NCBI GenBank assembly: GCA_902781315.1
Contig: CACZIT010000022.1
Span: 33,066-97,065, forward strand
Source of the DNA: an uncultured Prevotellaceae bacterium
GTDB taxonomy: Bacteria; Bacteroidota; Bacteroidia; Bacteroidales; Bacteroidaceae
Direction: 5' to 3'
Length of the DNA stretch: 64,000 nucleotides
Below are positions 50,313 through 57,368 of the stretch, one piece after another. Positions within the stretch are counted from its first letter, which is position 1; every line of letters starts with the position of its first letter. A program made the translations under genes and the position numbers. Under the pieces are notes generated by a model that saw nothing but the letters and a program-made list of their open reading frames with translations, did not search any database and was not told where the DNA came from.

Positions 50313-52499
50313 TTATTCTACGCTGATTTCGTCGAAATACATCCACGGCGCCTGCCCGCCGCGAAGGAAACCGGCAGGAATGGTACCGGGATGGATGGCT
50401 TTCACGCGGATGTAGCGACTGGCAATGCCATCGACGGCGACGCTGACATCTGCCTTGTTGGGCAATTTGCTGAAGATGCAGCTGTCGTCGAGGGTCTCAC
50501 GGCCGATGAGCGTGAAGTTCTGATTGTCATTGCTGCCATAGACATAAATGGCGCACGGCATGGCCACGGTCATATTGCAGTTGGAGAGCGTGCCGATGGT
50601 GACGCTCGTTGCCGCCACCGGCGCTCCCAGGTCGATGGTGAAAACGGCATCGGCGTTGTACCACCCAGCCCACTCGAAGTCGCTGTGGCGGTCGGTGCCT
50701 CTCAGTCCGTTGGTTAGGACGCTGGCGAGGCCGTTGGTGCAGTTGACTGCCGTGACCTGGCGCCCCGTAGCCTTATTGGCAGAAAAAGGCAGCGTCAGCG
50801 TCTTCCCCATCTGCTTGTTTCCCTTAAAGGTAGCCGCCTTCACGAGGCCGCTTCCCTCTACCGTAAGGCCAGCAGCCTTTTGGAAGCGGGCCGACTGAGC
50901 CGTGGGCTCTGTTCCGTCGGTGGTATAGCATATCTCTACGTCGTTGCGCTCGCATTCGAGGTTGACTTCCAGCCGCCCGTCGCCCGTGGGCGTAGCGCTG
51001 TGCTGAATGTTGAACATGGAGCGGGCATAGTTGATGCCTTTTTGGCTGAGAGCAGGCAGGAAGGCGTCGAGGGCCTTGAGGAACCCCGGCCAGTCCTCCT
51101 GTCCCTGTGCTCGCCAGGCGTTGTCGGCAAGTGCCATCAGGCGCGGGAACAGCAGGTACTCCACGTCGTCGGCTGTCTGGCAGAATTCTGTCCACAACGA
51201 TGCCTGCAGGCCTCGCAACAGCGTCTGCATCTCTGGCGTCCAATCGTCGGCCACGGGTTCGTAGCTGTAGACGTCGTGCAGGGTGTTGTTGCCAAAGTAG
51301 GTGTAGGGTTCAAACCACTGCGGCCCCTGATAGCGTATGAGATAGAGCTTGCGGGCAGGCGTGAGGATGAATGGCCGTCTGTTTTCGCGCGCTTCCTTCA
51401 CGGCAGCCTGACCGTAGCCCTGCCACCCGAAGATGGTGATGTCTTCGCTGGGATGCCCGAGGGTCACCTCGTCCCACCCCATGGCCTTCCGCCCCTTGCT
51501 CTTCAGATGGCGAATAATGCGGTCCATGAAATAGCCCTGCAGGTGTTCTTCGTCGGCGATGCCTTCCCTCTTCATCAGGTCTTGGCAGCGACTGCACGCC
51601 CGCCAGTGCGACTTCTCGGCCTCGTCGCCTCCGATGTGGATGTATTCCGACGGGAAGATGCCGATGACCTCGTCGAGGATGTCTTGCAGGAAACGATAGA
51701 CCCTCTCGTTGCCGGCGCAATAAATGATGCTGGCATCCTTGCCGCCGATGCCGGGCAGCACGCCGATGAAGCGATTGCCAACCACGGGGCACGTCATCTC
51801 GGGATAGGAGGCGATGGCAGCCACGCTATGGGCGGGCATCTCTATCTCCGGCACTACGTTCACATGCCGCTTCTTGGCATAAGCAACGATGTCGCGCAGC
51901 TCCTTCTGCGTGTAGTAGCCGCCAACGGGCGTGGGCTCTCCTTCGCGCGGGTTCTCGCGGTTGGGAAATGGGGTGTCGCGGGCCACGCGCCAAGCTCCTG
52001 TCTGTGTGAGCTTGGGGTATTTCTTGATTTCCACCCTCCAGCCGTTGTCGTCGGTCAGGTGCAGATGCAGGTTGTTGATTTTCAGTTGCGAGGCTACGTC
52101 GATGACTTTCAGGATTTCGTCTTTGGGGATGAAGCACCTCACCACGTCGAGCATGAGTCCCCGATAGGCAAACCGCGGCTCGTCGCTCAGGGTGAGGCAG
52201 CGCAGCGACTTGCCGTCCGACTGGCTCACAATCTGGGCCAGCGTCTGTTCGCCATAGAAGAATCCCTGCCGGGTGGAAGCGCTGATGGTCACTCCCTTCT
52301 CGCTGATGCTCAGCGCATAGGCCTCCTTGCCGAGCGACGGGTCTTCCTGATGTCTGGCCTGACGGGCTGACCACCCTTGCGGCAACTCGTAGGAGCCTTG
52401 GCCGTAGTCGAGGAACTTCGGCTGCGGAATGATGTGATAGTCGTGCTGTGCCAGACTGAATGCGGGCAGCAGGGCCAGGAATAGCAGGAGTCGTCGCAT
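50313..52499 (-). CDS. Secreted beta-N-acetylhexosaminidase, GH20, with C-terminal F5/8-type module
   Basis: A 728-residue exported enzyme (signal MRRLLLFLALLPAFSLAQ) removing terminal GlcNAc or GalNAc by substrate-assisted catalysis. GH20b-type N-terminal domain, then the barrel: YRGLMLDVVRCFIPKDEIL, HLHLTDDNGWRVEIKKYP, the catalytic Asp-Glu pair in YIHIGGDEAEKSHW (about residue 290), and ASLWTEFCQT. After about residue 540 come a chitobiase-type C-terminal domain (ICYTTDGTEPTAQS) and an F5/8 type C (CBM32-like) module (SDFEWAGWYNADAVFTIDLG). It is flanked by two sulfatases on the same strand, suggesting attack on sulfated host glycans. Confidence 0.92.
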   Translation of the reverse strand: MRRLLLFLALLPAFSLAQHDYHIIPQPKFLDYGQGSYELPQGWSARQARHQEDPSLGKEAYALSISEKGVTISASTRQGFFYGEQTLAQIVSQSDGKSLRCLTLSDEPRFAYRGLMLDVVRCFIPKDEILKVIDVASQLKINNLHLHLTDDNGWRVEIKKYPKLTQTGAWRVARDTPFPNRENPREGEPTPVGGYYTQKELRDIVAYAKKRHVNVVPEIEMPAHSVAAIASYPEMTCPVVGNRFIGVLPGIGGKDASIIYCAGNERVYRFLQDILDEVIGIFPSEYIHIGGDEAEKSHWRACSRCQDLMKREGIADEEHLQGYFMDRIIRHLKSKGRKAMGWDEVTLGHPSEDITIFGWQGYGQAAVKEARENRRPFILTPARKLYLIRYQGPQWFEPYTYFGNNTLHDVYSYEPVADDWTPEMQTLLRGLQASLWTEFCQTADDVEYLLFPRLMALADNAWRAQGQEDWPGFLKALDAFLPALSQKGINYARSMFNIQHSATPTGDGRLEVNLECERNDVEICYTTDGTEPTAQSARFQKAAGLTVEGSGLVKAATFKGNKQMGKTLTLPFSANKATGRQVTAVNCTNGLASVLTNGLRGTDRHSDFEWAGWYNADAVFTIDLGAPVAATSVTIGTLSNCNMTVAMPCAIYVYGSNDNQNFTLIGRETLDDSCIFSKLPNKADVSVAVDGIASRYIRVKAIHPGTIPAGFLRGGQAPWMYFDEISVE

Positions 52500-52590
52500 G
52501 ATGGGAGGAGCTTTCTATGATTAAAGTTTCTGTTGAATTCTGATTCGACCTTTTCTCGCCAAGGCAGAATCGGAACGAGCTTCATGCAGC

Positions 52591-54123
52591 TCATTTGGCT
52601 ATGGGGTCGTCGTATTGCTTCTGCAGCTTGCGCAGCTCCTTCATCATCTTCTTCGTCACCTTTTCGGTGCCGGGCTTTCCGTAGAGGTTGTGCAGTTCCT
52701 GCGGATCGTTCCAAAGGTCGTAGAGTTCCCACTGGTCGATGTCGTTGTAGAAATGAATGAGCTTGTAGCGCTCGTTGCGCACACCGTAATGGCGCTTCAC
52801 GGCGTGCTCGGCCGGATATTCGTAGTAGTGGTAGTAGAGGCTTTTGCGCCAGCGCTTGGGATGCTTGCCCTCGAGGAGAGGCACGAGCGACACACCCTGG
52901 ATGTCGGCAGGCACCTCCACCCCCGCCAGCTCGAGGAATGTAGGTGCATAGTCGATGTTCTGCACCAGCTCGTCAACGTCGCCTTTCCTCGTGTAGCCCT
53001 CAGGCAGACGCATGATGAGCGGCGTGCGGAAACTCTCTTCATACATGAACCGCTTGTCGAACCATCCGTGCTCGCCCATGTAGAACCCTTGGTCGGAGGT
53101 GTAGACCACCAGGGTGTTCTTGTCGAGCCCCTTCGCAGCCAGGTAGTCGAGAACGCGTCCCACGTTGTCGTCGAGGCTCTTCACCACCTTTGCGTAGTCG
53201 CGCATGTAGCGCTGATACTTCCATTCCGCCAGCTCCTTGCCTGAGAGGTTCCTGGCATAGAAATCGCTGATGATGGGCCCGTAGAAGGCATCCCACGCTG
53301 CTTTCTCCTGGGCATCCATCCGGTTGTAATAGGATTCGTACAGCCTCTTCAGGCGGCTCCTCTTGTCGGCGCGGTTCATCTTCAGGTCGTAGATCACGTC
53401 CATGTCCTTGATGATGCTCATCTCCTGCTGCTGCGCTGCCACGCGGCCCTCGTAGTCGTCGTAGAACGTCTCCGGGAGGGGGAACACCTTGTCCTCGTAG
53501 AGTTCCAGCTCGGGCGTGTTGGCCATCCAGTTGCGGTGGATGGCCTTGTGGTGAATCATGATGCAGAAGGGTTTCGTCTTGTCGCGCTCGTGCTCCATCC
53601 AGTGAATACTCTTGTCGGTGATGAGATTCGTCAGATAGCCTTTCACCCGCACCGTGTCGCCCGTCATCCTGATGAAGTCGGGGTTGTAGTAGTTGCCCTG
53701 TCCGGGAACGATCTCCCATTTGTCGAAGCCCTGCGGCAGACTTTCCAGGTGCCATTTGCCAAAGATGGCCGTCTGATAGCCCGCCTGGCGCAGCAGGGCG
53801 GGAAACGTCTGCTGCGAGGCGTCGAACACGCAGGAGGTGTTGTCCGTGAATCCGTTCTTGTGGCTGTGCTTACCCGTCAGCAGGCAGGCCCGCGACGGAC
53901 CGCTCAGGGAGTTGGCAACGAAGCTGTTGGTGAAGCGGAGACCGTCGTTGGCGATGCGGTCGAGATTGGGTGTTTCGATATACCGGCGGTCGTAACAGCT
54001 CATCATCTGAGCCGTGTGGTCGTCGGTCATGATGAACACGATGTTGGGTCGCTCAGCCCGCTGCGCAAAGGTGCTCATGGCGGTCAAAAGGAGCGAACCG
54101 CCCAATGGTAATCTGTTGTTCAT
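52591..54123 (-). CDS. Secreted sulfatase (S1 family, Ser-type, GlcNAc-6-sulfatase-like)
   Basis: A 510-residue exported sulfatase. RPNIVFIMTDDHTAQMMSCY carries metal ligands; SLSGPSRACLLTGKHSHKNG near residue 72 has a Ser formylglycine precursor; FGKWHLES and VVYTSDQGFYMGEHGWFDKR match the S1_11-like group that includes N-acetylglucosamine-6-O-sulfatases. ATG 54123 (MNNRLPLGG) starts the signal peptide. It is the first gene of the sulfatase-GH20-sulfatase operon; a promoter box at 54385-54392 implies a leader of about 250 nt full of hairpins. Substrate inferred from family resemblance and context. Confidence 0.88.
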   Translation of the reverse strand: MNNRLPLGGSLLLTAMSTFAQRAERPNIVFIMTDDHTAQMMSCYDRRYIETPNLDRIANDGLRFTNSFVANSLSGPSRACLLTGKHSHKNGFTDNTSCVFDASQQTFPALLRQAGYQTAIFGKWHLESLPQGFDKWEIVPGQGNYYNPDFIRMTGDTVRVKGYLTNLITDKSIHWMEHERDKTKPFCIMIHHKAIHRNWMANTPELELYEDKVFPLPETFYDDYEGRVAAQQQEMSIIKDMDVIYDLKMNRADKRSRLKRLYESYYNRMDAQEKAAWDAFYGPIISDFYARNLSGKELAEWKYQRYMRDYAKVVKSLDDNVGRVLDYLAAKGLDKNTLVVYTSDQGFYMGEHGWFDKRFMYEESFRTPLIMRLPEGYTRKGDVDELVQNIDYAPTFLELAGVEVPADIQGVSLVPLLEGKHPKRWRKSLYYHYYEYPAEHAVKRHYGVRNERYKLIHFYNDIDQWELYDLWNDPQELHNLYGKPGTEKVTKKMMKELRKLQKQYDDPIAK

Positions 54124-54433
54124 TTTTTTATTGTTTGGAGTTAGTATAGCAGTTCGCAAAGAGCGGAAACGCCCCGCAGGGGCCGCTCGGCTTTGCCGCT
54201 TTCGTAGCGAAGCGGAGAAAGAATATCACCCATCCCCAGGGCGTTGCCCTGGGCTATGAGGTGCTGCCCCGTTGGGGCGTTTTGCGTGCGTCCGGCGACG
54301 CTCCTGACGTCAACGAGCGCTGCAAACAGCTTCTTATGCCCATTAAACGGCAAAGAACAAGAAAAACTTGTATGCCATCGACTGCAAAGATACAACTTTT
54401 TGACGGCTAATGCAAGAAAATCGCAAAAAAAAA
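54124..54433. repeat. Hairpin-rich leader region of the sulfatase operon
   Basis: Contains acgccccgcaggggccgct (about 54170-54188), gctttcgtagcgaagcgg (about 54196-54213), cccagggcgttgccctggg (about 54235-54253) and gccccgttggggc (about 54266-54278). The last two form a dispersed repeat block that I recognise as widespread in Bacteroidota genomes. The same words occur at 9277 and 9372. Confidence 0.75.
54385..54392 (-). promoter_or_regulatory. Promoter -7 box TATCTTTG upstream of the sulfatase operon
   Basis: Reverse complement of caaagata; transcription would start near 54378 and cross the hairpin block before ATG 54123. Confidence 0.55.
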
Positions 54434-54604
54434 CTACGCCCAGTACTCCTCAACGAACCGCCCTCGCGGCTGCTCACGCCATTGCACGTGAATCCACCTG
54501 CTTTGTGGGTTCCTCCTGCTGCGTTCGTACAGGCATAGGTCAACCCACTTGTTTTGTCTCAATAAGTCAAAGAGCGCTTTGCCTTCCGCATCAGTTCTGA
54601 CCCA
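54434..54604 (-). pseudogene. C-terminal fragment of an M15-type (D-Ala-D-Ala carboxypeptidase-like) peptidase
   Basis: The frame encodes GKALFDLLRQNKWVDLCLYE and SRWIHVQWREQPRGRFVEEY, resembling the C-terminal catalytic part of Peptidase_M15-type cell-wall enzymes, which end in a FDQLI-xx-WVHVS-type motif. The N-terminal two thirds are missing; in frame upstream is only the palindromic element at 54607-54723. Such lysis-type enzymes commonly follow HU and smalltalk genes in Bacteroides and Prevotella, which fits the position. It is probably non-functional. Confidence 0.55.
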
Positions 54605-54606
54605 GA

Positions 54607-54723
54607 GACCCACCCCCCTGCCCCTCCCTGGAGGGAGGGGAGTAGAATGTCTTTCTGCTTGCTGGGCATCATCTGGAGAGTAATCACTCCCCTCCCTCCA
54701 GGGAGGGGCAGGGGGGTGGGTCT
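54607..54723. repeat. Full-length palindromic element next to the peptidase fragment
   Basis: About 117 bp with near-perfect terminal arms (acccacccccctgcccctcc at one end, its complement at the other) and a loop homologous, in inverse orientation, to the loop of the UvrA-paralogue element. In the minus frame it encodes PPWREGSDYS and AERHSTPLPP, parallel to WREGSNYS and AEKHSTPLPH in the UvrA paralogue. Confidence 0.93.
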
Positions 54724-54725
54724 TC

Positions 54726-54902
54726 TTATACCAACGTTGAGAGGTGATGAAGCCAGCCGGTTCCCACGATGGTGCCGCCCAGCATGGCGACGCCCTCGGC
54801 AGGAGCACCGGAAGCGGCAGTAGTCACTGACAACGTCGAGCCGATGGCGGTCAGGATGGCCACGATGAGCTGGATGATGTACTTGATCGTTTCTTTTTTC
54901 AT
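54726..54902 (-). CDS. Smalltalk-like small membrane peptide
   Basis: A 58-residue frame starting MKKETIKYIIQLIVAILTAI, which closely resembles the smalltalk proteins (about 30-35 residues) found after HU-type genes in Bacteroides and Prevotella. One hydrophobic helix. Here the frame continues with SVTTAASGAPAEGVAMLGG and about 15 further residues, longer than usual, up to the edge of the palindromic element. It lies between the HU gene and the peptidase fragment. The function of smalltalk proteins is unknown. Confidence 0.65.
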   Translation of the reverse strand: MKKETIKYIIQLIVAILTAIGSTLSVTTAASGAPAEGVAMLGGTIVGTGWLHHLSTLV

Positions 54903-55414
54903 AGGTAATAGGAGCCCCCCTTTAATCCCCCCAAGGGGGGAAGCCGTAACAGGGGCTTGGGCTGATGGTTGGTTTTCGAGTTTAGAGTTTAGAGTTTAGA
55001 GTTTAGAGTCAGTTGAGAGTTCTTTCTCCGCAAGAAAGCCCATCCCTACAAGTGGATGGAGGCTGGGGGGAGGTGACTCCCCTCCCTGCAGGGGAGGGGC
55101 CGGGGGAGAGGCTCTTTTTCCTTTCAGACCACTACTCCGTAGATGATGGAAGCGTAGTCTGCATGATGCAGAGCGCAGCTCCGCAGGAAGTAGAGGCATA
55201 TTTCGCGCGAAGCAAAGCTATGCTTTGGAGAGTGAGGAAGCATGCTCCGCATGCGATAGAGCATGCCTCCATAGTCGTAATTGCGCTTCAAGGCTAATCA
55301 AGCCCCCTCCCCTCGGGAGGCGACTGGGGTCTTTAGAGCAGCCACCGGCGTGGCTGCGGCCCCACAAAGGGGAGCGAATCCCTCATTCGCGACGGAGGAG
55401 CTGGGGGTGGGTGC
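54903..55414. other. Repeat-dense region between the HU and smalltalk genes
   Basis: From left: ccccccaaggggggaagcc hairpin (about 54926-54944), inverted gagtttagagtttagag words with gcggagaaagaactct in reverse (about 54977-55033), a GC-rich palindrome (about 55060-55110), array F (55118-55293), and a decayed copy of the fkp-type palindrome (about 55290-55410) beginning ctaatcaagccccctcccct. No intact gene is seen. Confidence 0.75.
55118..55293. repeat. 22-bp periodic palindromic array F
   Basis: Eight consecutive 22-bp units (starts 55118, 55140, 55162, 55184, 55206, 55228, 55250, 55272). Columns 10-14 read about gAAGC and columns 17-22 about GCTCCG, so most units contain a dyad such as GAGC-gca-GCTC, AAAGC-TAT-GCTTT or AAGCATGCT. 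It lies downstream of the HU gene. Confidence 0.85.
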
Positions 55415-55864
55415 TTAGGGCTCCTCCTCACCCCCGCCGCTCTTGTCGACGCTGTAGGCACCATACTCCTCCACCTTCAGGCCGTTGAGGAACTGCTTGC
55501 GGCGCGCAGGGTCGGAGGCCGTCCAGTGCACCTCGGGCTGGAAGTTCATGCGCGAGCCCACGATGTGCTTCGCAGCCGTGAACTCCTTCGCGCTCTCGGC
55601 AGCCTTCGTCTTCAGGCCCACCTTGAAGCGGCCGAAGCCGTCGATCTTCACGCCGTAGCCCGCGTCGAAAGCCTCACGCATCACCACCACGAGCTCGCGG
55701 AGCACGGCGATGACGTCACTCTTCTTCGCCGACACGTTCTCCTGGATGTGGTCGGCAATCTTCTCCAGGTCCCAGTAGCCCAGGCACTTCGCCTTGGCGT
55801 ACCACTTACCCACATTCACACTCTTAGGGTTGTTCTCCTGTCGGAGCTGATAAAAAATTGGCAT
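55415..55864 (-). CDS. HU-family DNA-binding protein (Bacteroidales long form)
   Basis: A 149-residue nucleoid-type protein. MPIFYQLRQENNPKSVNVGKWYAKAK is the family start of this Bacteroidales variant; the HU fold follows (LEKIADHIQENVSAKKSDVIAVLRELV in part, then GYGVKIDGFGRFKVGLKTKA), with a C-terminal extension RMNFQPEVHWTASDPARRKQF and an acidic end (GGGEEEP). Bacteroidales carry many paralogues, often next to smalltalk and amidase/peptidase genes, as here. Promoter box TAACTTTG on the minus strand at 55970-55977. It is a conceivable binder of the periodic arrays, but nothing shows this. Confidence 0.9.
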   Translation of the reverse strand: MPIFYQLRQENNPKSVNVGKWYAKAKCLGYWDLEKIADHIQENVSAKKSDVIAVLRELVVVMREAFDAGYGVKIDGFGRFKVGLKTKAAESAKEFTAAKHIVGSRMNFQPEVHWTASDPARRKQFLNGLKVEEYGAYSVDKSGGGEEEP

Positions 55865-55969
55865 AATTCTTTTTCCTTTCTTTTGGTATTAGTTGTTATC
55901 CTGATTTTGCGGGAGACCACCTTTCGCACGTGCTTTCGCCAACGTCCCCCCGCTTTAACATTGACACTG

Positions 55970-55977
55970 CAAAGTTA
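55970..55977 (-). promoter_or_regulatory. Promoter -7 box TAACTTTG for the HU gene
   Basis: Reverse complement of caaagtta; leader of about 100 nt before ATG 55864. Confidence 0.65.
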
Positions 55978-56046
55978 CGAAAAAAAGTTGCGGTCTACGA
56001 ATGTTTTCGCCAACTATTTTCAGATGCCTCCACCCTTCGTTGCACC

Positions 56047-56172
56047 GTTGCAGCGTTGCAGTTCGTGAAGAGGGGGTCATCTTACCAAAAATAACTTCTA
56101 TATTTATATATATAAATATAGGATTCAGTTTTGACCTTTTCATTCCTTGTTTTGGAACTGCAACGCTGCAAC
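56047..56172. repeat. Large inverted repeat with AT-rich palindromic centre
   Basis: gttgcagcgttgcagttc (56047-56064) is a perfect reverse complement of 56155-56172; near the middle, tatatttatatatataaata (56099-56118) is itself palindromic. It lies between the HU promoter and the restriction-modification promoter. Confidence 0.88.
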
Positions 56173-56271
56173 GCCGCAACACTTTCCTGTGTCTTTCCGC
56201 TGTGTGTAAGAAAGGGCAACCCCACTTTTTTCAAATAATGTGGCACACGACTAAAAAAGCGATGAATTATT

Positions 56272-56302
56272 TTTGTTCTATGCGCGAAATTCACTATCTT
56301 TG
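56272..56302 (+). promoter_or_regulatory. Promoter TTTG-N19-TATCTTTG for the restriction-modification genes
   Basis: -33 box TTTG at 56272-56275 and -7 box TATCTTTG at 56295-56302 with the canonical 19-bp spacer; ATG 56353 follows. Confidence 0.8.
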
Positions 56303-56352
56303 CAATTTGAACGCACCTTCAACGAACCTTTTGTATAAAGACATTCTAAATA

Positions 56353-57360
56353 ATGGCAGAAACACTACGTGAAGATATTGACATAAGAGAAGACAATCTG
56401 CTGGAGTTGTCAGCGGAAGTGCTCGACACGCTTCTTCGCGATCACACCACAGGCCAGAACATCTTCTGGGCCACTCACGACTATGAGGGGTTGGGTAGCG
56501 AGTATGGCTATCATTCTCCCATCCTGCCCCATCTGATAACAGGCGAACGCGGCAATGTCATCATGCCCCGAGTACTGAAGTCGAAAGAGCAGCAAACCGA
56601 CCGCTCGAAGGATATGGCTGAGGTCTTCACGCCCTCATGGGTGTGCAATGCGCAGAACAACCTTGTCGATGAAGCCTGGTTTGGTCGCCCGAATGTCTTC
56701 AACATCGAAGACGAGGCTACCCACACGTGGCAGCCGACGACCGAGAAGATCACCTTCCCTGAAGGTAAAACGTGGAAGGACTATGTTCGCCTGACGCGCA
56801 TGGAAATCACCTGTGGCGAAGCACCCTATCTGGTGAGCCGCTACGATACGACTACAGGCGAGCAGATACCTTTACAGAACCGCATCGGGCTGCTCGACCG
56901 AAAAATGCGCGTTGTGAGTGAGAATACCGAGACATCGGGCGACTGGCTCGAATGGGCACAGGTGGCATATAAGAACATCTACGGCTACGAATGGCAGGGC
57001 GACAACCTGCTGCTGGCACGCGAGGCATTGCTCTACACCCTTCTCGACTTCTATCAGGCCAAGTTCGGCAAGATGCCCCTGCTGAAATCCATCAACTACA
57101 TTGCCTACATCATCTCTTGGAATATCTGGCAGATGGACGGCCTGAAAGGCGTTGTCCCTGATTCTTGCCGCGATGGTGTGACCGAAAAGACGATGACACT
57201 CTTCGGAGAAGAGGAGCATATCGTGAATTGTCCCGGCTGCCAACAGGAGAATATCCGCAAGCACAACGGCCTCTATTGTCTTATTCGCGACTGGGGGAAC
57301 AAAGACCCCAAGACGAAGGAGAACAATCGTAAAATCAGATACATCGACCTAATAAAATAA
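56353..57360 (+). CDS. Restriction-modification M-like subunit lacking the NPPY motif
   Basis: A 335-residue cytoplasmic protein. MAEVFTPSWVCNAQNNLVDEAWFGR resembles motif X of N6-adenine methylases (VFTP), but no NPPY or canonical SAM motif is present; those occur only in the next gene. Other recognisable stretches are ITCGEAPYLVSRYDTTTGE, WLEWAQVAYKNIYGYEWQG and a late CPGC. It is best read as a split or accessory methylase subunit acting with the downstream protein, 8 bp away. No DNA-cleavage motif is visible. RefSeq-style names for relatives are restriction endonuclease subunit M; that is from memory of the family and not verified here. Confidence 0.7.
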   Translation: MAETLREDIDIREDNLLELSAEVLDTLLRDHTTGQNIFWATHDYEGLGSEYGYHSPILPHLITGERGNVIMPRVLKSKEQQTDRSKDMAEVFTPSWVCNAQNNLVDEAWFGRPNVFNIEDEATHTWQPTTEKITFPEGKTWKDYVRLTRMEITCGEAPYLVSRYDTTTGEQIPLQNRIGLLDRKMRVVSENTETSGDWLEWAQVAYKNIYGYEWQGDNLLLAREALLYTLLDFYQAKFGKMPLLKSINYIAYIISWNIWQMDGLKGVVPDSCRDGVTEKTMTLFGEEEHIVNCPGCQQENIRKHNGLYCLIRDWGNKDPKTKENNRKIRYIDLIK

Positions 57361-57368
57361 AAACAACT

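Noticed and set aside
54243-54600. Plus-strand open frame with PWAMRCCPVGAFCV-type sequence
   Set aside because: This is a translation of a dispersed hairpin repeat common in Bacteroidota, not a gene.
48379-56352. Integrated island with the tRNA-Pro as attachment site
   Set aside because: No integrase and no duplicated tRNA 3' end was found between the tRNA and the restriction genes.
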